This document shows, piece after piece, positions 5,068 to 6,000 of a DNA stretch of 6,000 nucleotides. The translations under genes and the position numbers were made by a program. The notes beneath the pieces are model-generated. The model was not told the DNA's origin, did not search any database, and saw only the letters and a program-made list of their open reading frames with translations. The first letter of the stretch is position 1; every line of letters begins with the position of its first letter. The stretch lies in NCBI GenBank assembly GCA_905479515.1, contig CAJQMX010000218.1, positions 1 to 6,000 on the forward strand, read 5' to 3'. The stretch is from an uncultured Parasphingopyxis sp. Lineage in GTDB: Bacteria > Pseudomonadota > Alphaproteobacteria > Sphingomonadales > Sphingomonadaceae.

Positions 5068-5733
5068 CTACAGATCGCCCTCGTCCCAGCCCTGTTCGCT
5101 GCATTCGAAGACGGTAGCCACGCCTTCGCGTCCCACGAACGAGACCAGCCCGAAATAATCATACATCGCGCCATCTTCCTCAAGCATGGTGCGATGAACG
5201 CCGCCGTCAGGATTGACCGGAAATCCAGCTGCAGCGAGCGCGGCGGAGACCGTTTCGACCGGTTCGTCGAAATAGATACGCACGGATTGCGGATAGTCCG
5301 AACGGGGCATGAATCGATAGCCCATCGCCGAAACGGAAAGTCCGAGCCAGGAGCCTTCCAGGCTCATCCAGATCTCGTGCCGCTCGTCAGCCGGATTGGG
5401 CAGGATGAGACTCGGCTCGATCATCTGCTCAAGACCGGCCACGGCGAACGGCTCGCTGGCAATCGGTTCATTTTGATCGGTATCGCTGAATCCGAAACTG
5501 TCTTCATAGACCATGGCCCGGCCGGCTTCTGTCAGGAAGCCGCAATTGGCCGCGTCGACGGAGGAGAACAGGACGGAGAGGTCGGCTGGCGCGTCGGCCG
5601 GGCTTTCCTGCGCGGTGTTATTGTCCTCGGTTTGCGCATCGGCCGGTTCCGATCCGCTTGAACAGGCGGCTAGGAAAAGGGCGCATAAAGGCAGCACGCC
5701 GATTTGGGGGGTCATCGTCACTTGTCCTTTCAT
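5068..5733 (-). CDS. Predicted lipoprotein, unknown function (tandem paralogue)
   Basis: This protein is up to 221 residues. A hydrophobic leader (IGVLPLCALFLAACSS) ends in a lipobox LAAC, so Cys24 would be lipidated. Ser at +2 suggests outer-membrane sorting. After a low-complexity acidic linker rich in Ala, Asp, Glu and Pro (about 26-52) comes a soluble domain with no family I recognise. The C-terminal part (VRIYFDEPVETVSAALAAAG, then NPDGG, then VFEC) resembles the end of the gene immediately upstream. Two starts are possible. ATG 5733 supplies Lys2 for a normal signal peptide but lacks a ribosome site. ATG 5715 has AAGGA nine bases upstream but gives a leader with no positive charge. It follows the upstream gene by 39 bases on the same strand and converges on the dioxygenase gene with an 18-base gap, in which I see no terminator. 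Confidence 0.85.
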   Translation of the reverse strand: MKGQVTMTPQIGVLPLCALFLAACSSGSEPADAQTEDNNTAQESPADAPADLSVLFSSVDAANCGFLTEAGRAMVYEDSFGFSDTDQNEPIASEPFAVAGLEQMIEPSLILPNPADERHEIWMSLEGSWLGLSVSAMGYRFMPRSDYPQSVRIYFDEPVETVSAALAAAGFPVNPDGGVHRTMLEEDGAMYDYFGLVSFVGREGVATVFECSEQGWDEGDL

Positions 5734-5772
5734 TGGAAAATCAGTTGAGCACCGGGTCGTCCGGCGCAGGGA

Positions 5773-6000
5773 TCAGTAAGAGAATGTCTGCCCTTCAAAG
5801 ATATAGGGCTGGTTGCAGTAGAAGACGGTCTCGCCCTCAACCTCGGCAACCGAGGTGGCCATGATCACGCGGTCGCCGCCCTCGTTGGAAAGCTCGCGCT
5901 CGCGTTCGCCGCCGTTCGGGTCGACGTCGAAACCGGCTTCGGCCAGCGCACTCGCGACCTCGGCGACCGATGCATCAAAACGTATGCCCTTGCCCCATAC
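5773..6000 (-). CDS. Paralogue of the downstream lipoprotein (5' end cut by window edge)
   Basis: The frame is open from the right window edge to a TGA at 5773, giving the last 75 residues of a protein whose start lies outside. The fragment reads VWGKGIRFDASVAEVASALA and later AGFDVDPNGGERE, then VFYC near the end. It aligns almost without gaps to the C-terminal region of the neighbouring lipoprotein: I-x-F-D, V-x-x-V, ALA-x-AGF-x-V-x-P-x-GG and VF-x-C are shared. It is probably also a secreted or lipid-anchored protein, but its N-terminus is not visible. The 39-base gap to the next gene and the shared strand suggest one operon. The function is unknown. Confidence 0.8.
   Translation of the reverse strand, partial: VWGKGIRFDASVAEVASALAEAGFDVDPNGGERERELSNEGGDRVIMATSVAEVEGETVFYCNQPYIFEGQTFSY

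Noticed and set aside
5194..5661. A 155-codon plus-strand frame opposite the lipoprotein gene
   Set aside because: The minus strand has a lipobox leader and homology to its neighbour. The plus-strand product looks like an antisense shadow.
1..6000. Mobile element, phage, CRISPR or defence-system signatures
   Set aside because: No transposase, integrase, direct-repeat array, tRNA attachment site or known defence domain was seen. The region reads as ordinary chromosome.

Overview
The window looks like chromosomal DNA from a GC-rich Alphaproteobacterium. Codon choice and protein style suggest Sphingomonadales, but that is inferred by eye and no marker gene here fixes the lineage. There are nine protein genes (two cut by the window edges) and one TPP riboswitch. 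No insertion sequence, CRISPR array, tRNA or rRNA was seen. Coding is dense. The longest stretch without a gene is about 250 bases (190-441), and it holds the riboswitch.

Layout. (1) 1-344, minus strand: a TPP (THI-box) riboswitch sits in the leader of a small membrane-protein gene that runs off the left edge. (2) 442-2439: a probable two-gene minus-strand operon (a PNPOx-like flavin-binding protein, then a VOC/glyoxalase-fold protein) diverges from a LysR-type regulator. The 74-bp gap carries a plausible promoter and an inverted repeat. (3) 2455-5049: a sulfide/persulfide-response module. A BigR/SqrR-like ArsR repressor, a YgaP-like membrane rhodanese and a TauE/SafE-family anion exporter form an overlapping minus-strand operon. 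It is divergent from a persulfide-dioxygenase-type metallo-beta-lactamase-fold protein. A 24-bp imperfect palindrome covers the promoter region between them. (4) 5068-6000, minus strand: a predicted lipoprotein lies directly downstream of a gene cut by the right edge. Their C-termini are recognisably homologous, so they are tandem paralogues of unknown function.

How the parts work together. In the sulfur module the expected flow is as follows: the dioxygenase oxidises glutathione persulfide to sulfite, the rhodanese moves sulfane sulfur between persulfide, thiosulfate and thiols at the membrane, and the TSUP transporter exports sulfite or a related anion. The ArsR protein has two cysteines with exactly the 66-residue spacing of the redox pair in BigR and SqrR, so it probably senses persulfide and releases both transcription units together. 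No sulfide:quinone oxidoreductase is present within the window.

The most interesting loose ends are the TPP-controlled unknown membrane protein, the tandem lipoprotein family, and the unassigned substrate of the LysR/flavoprotein/VOC module.
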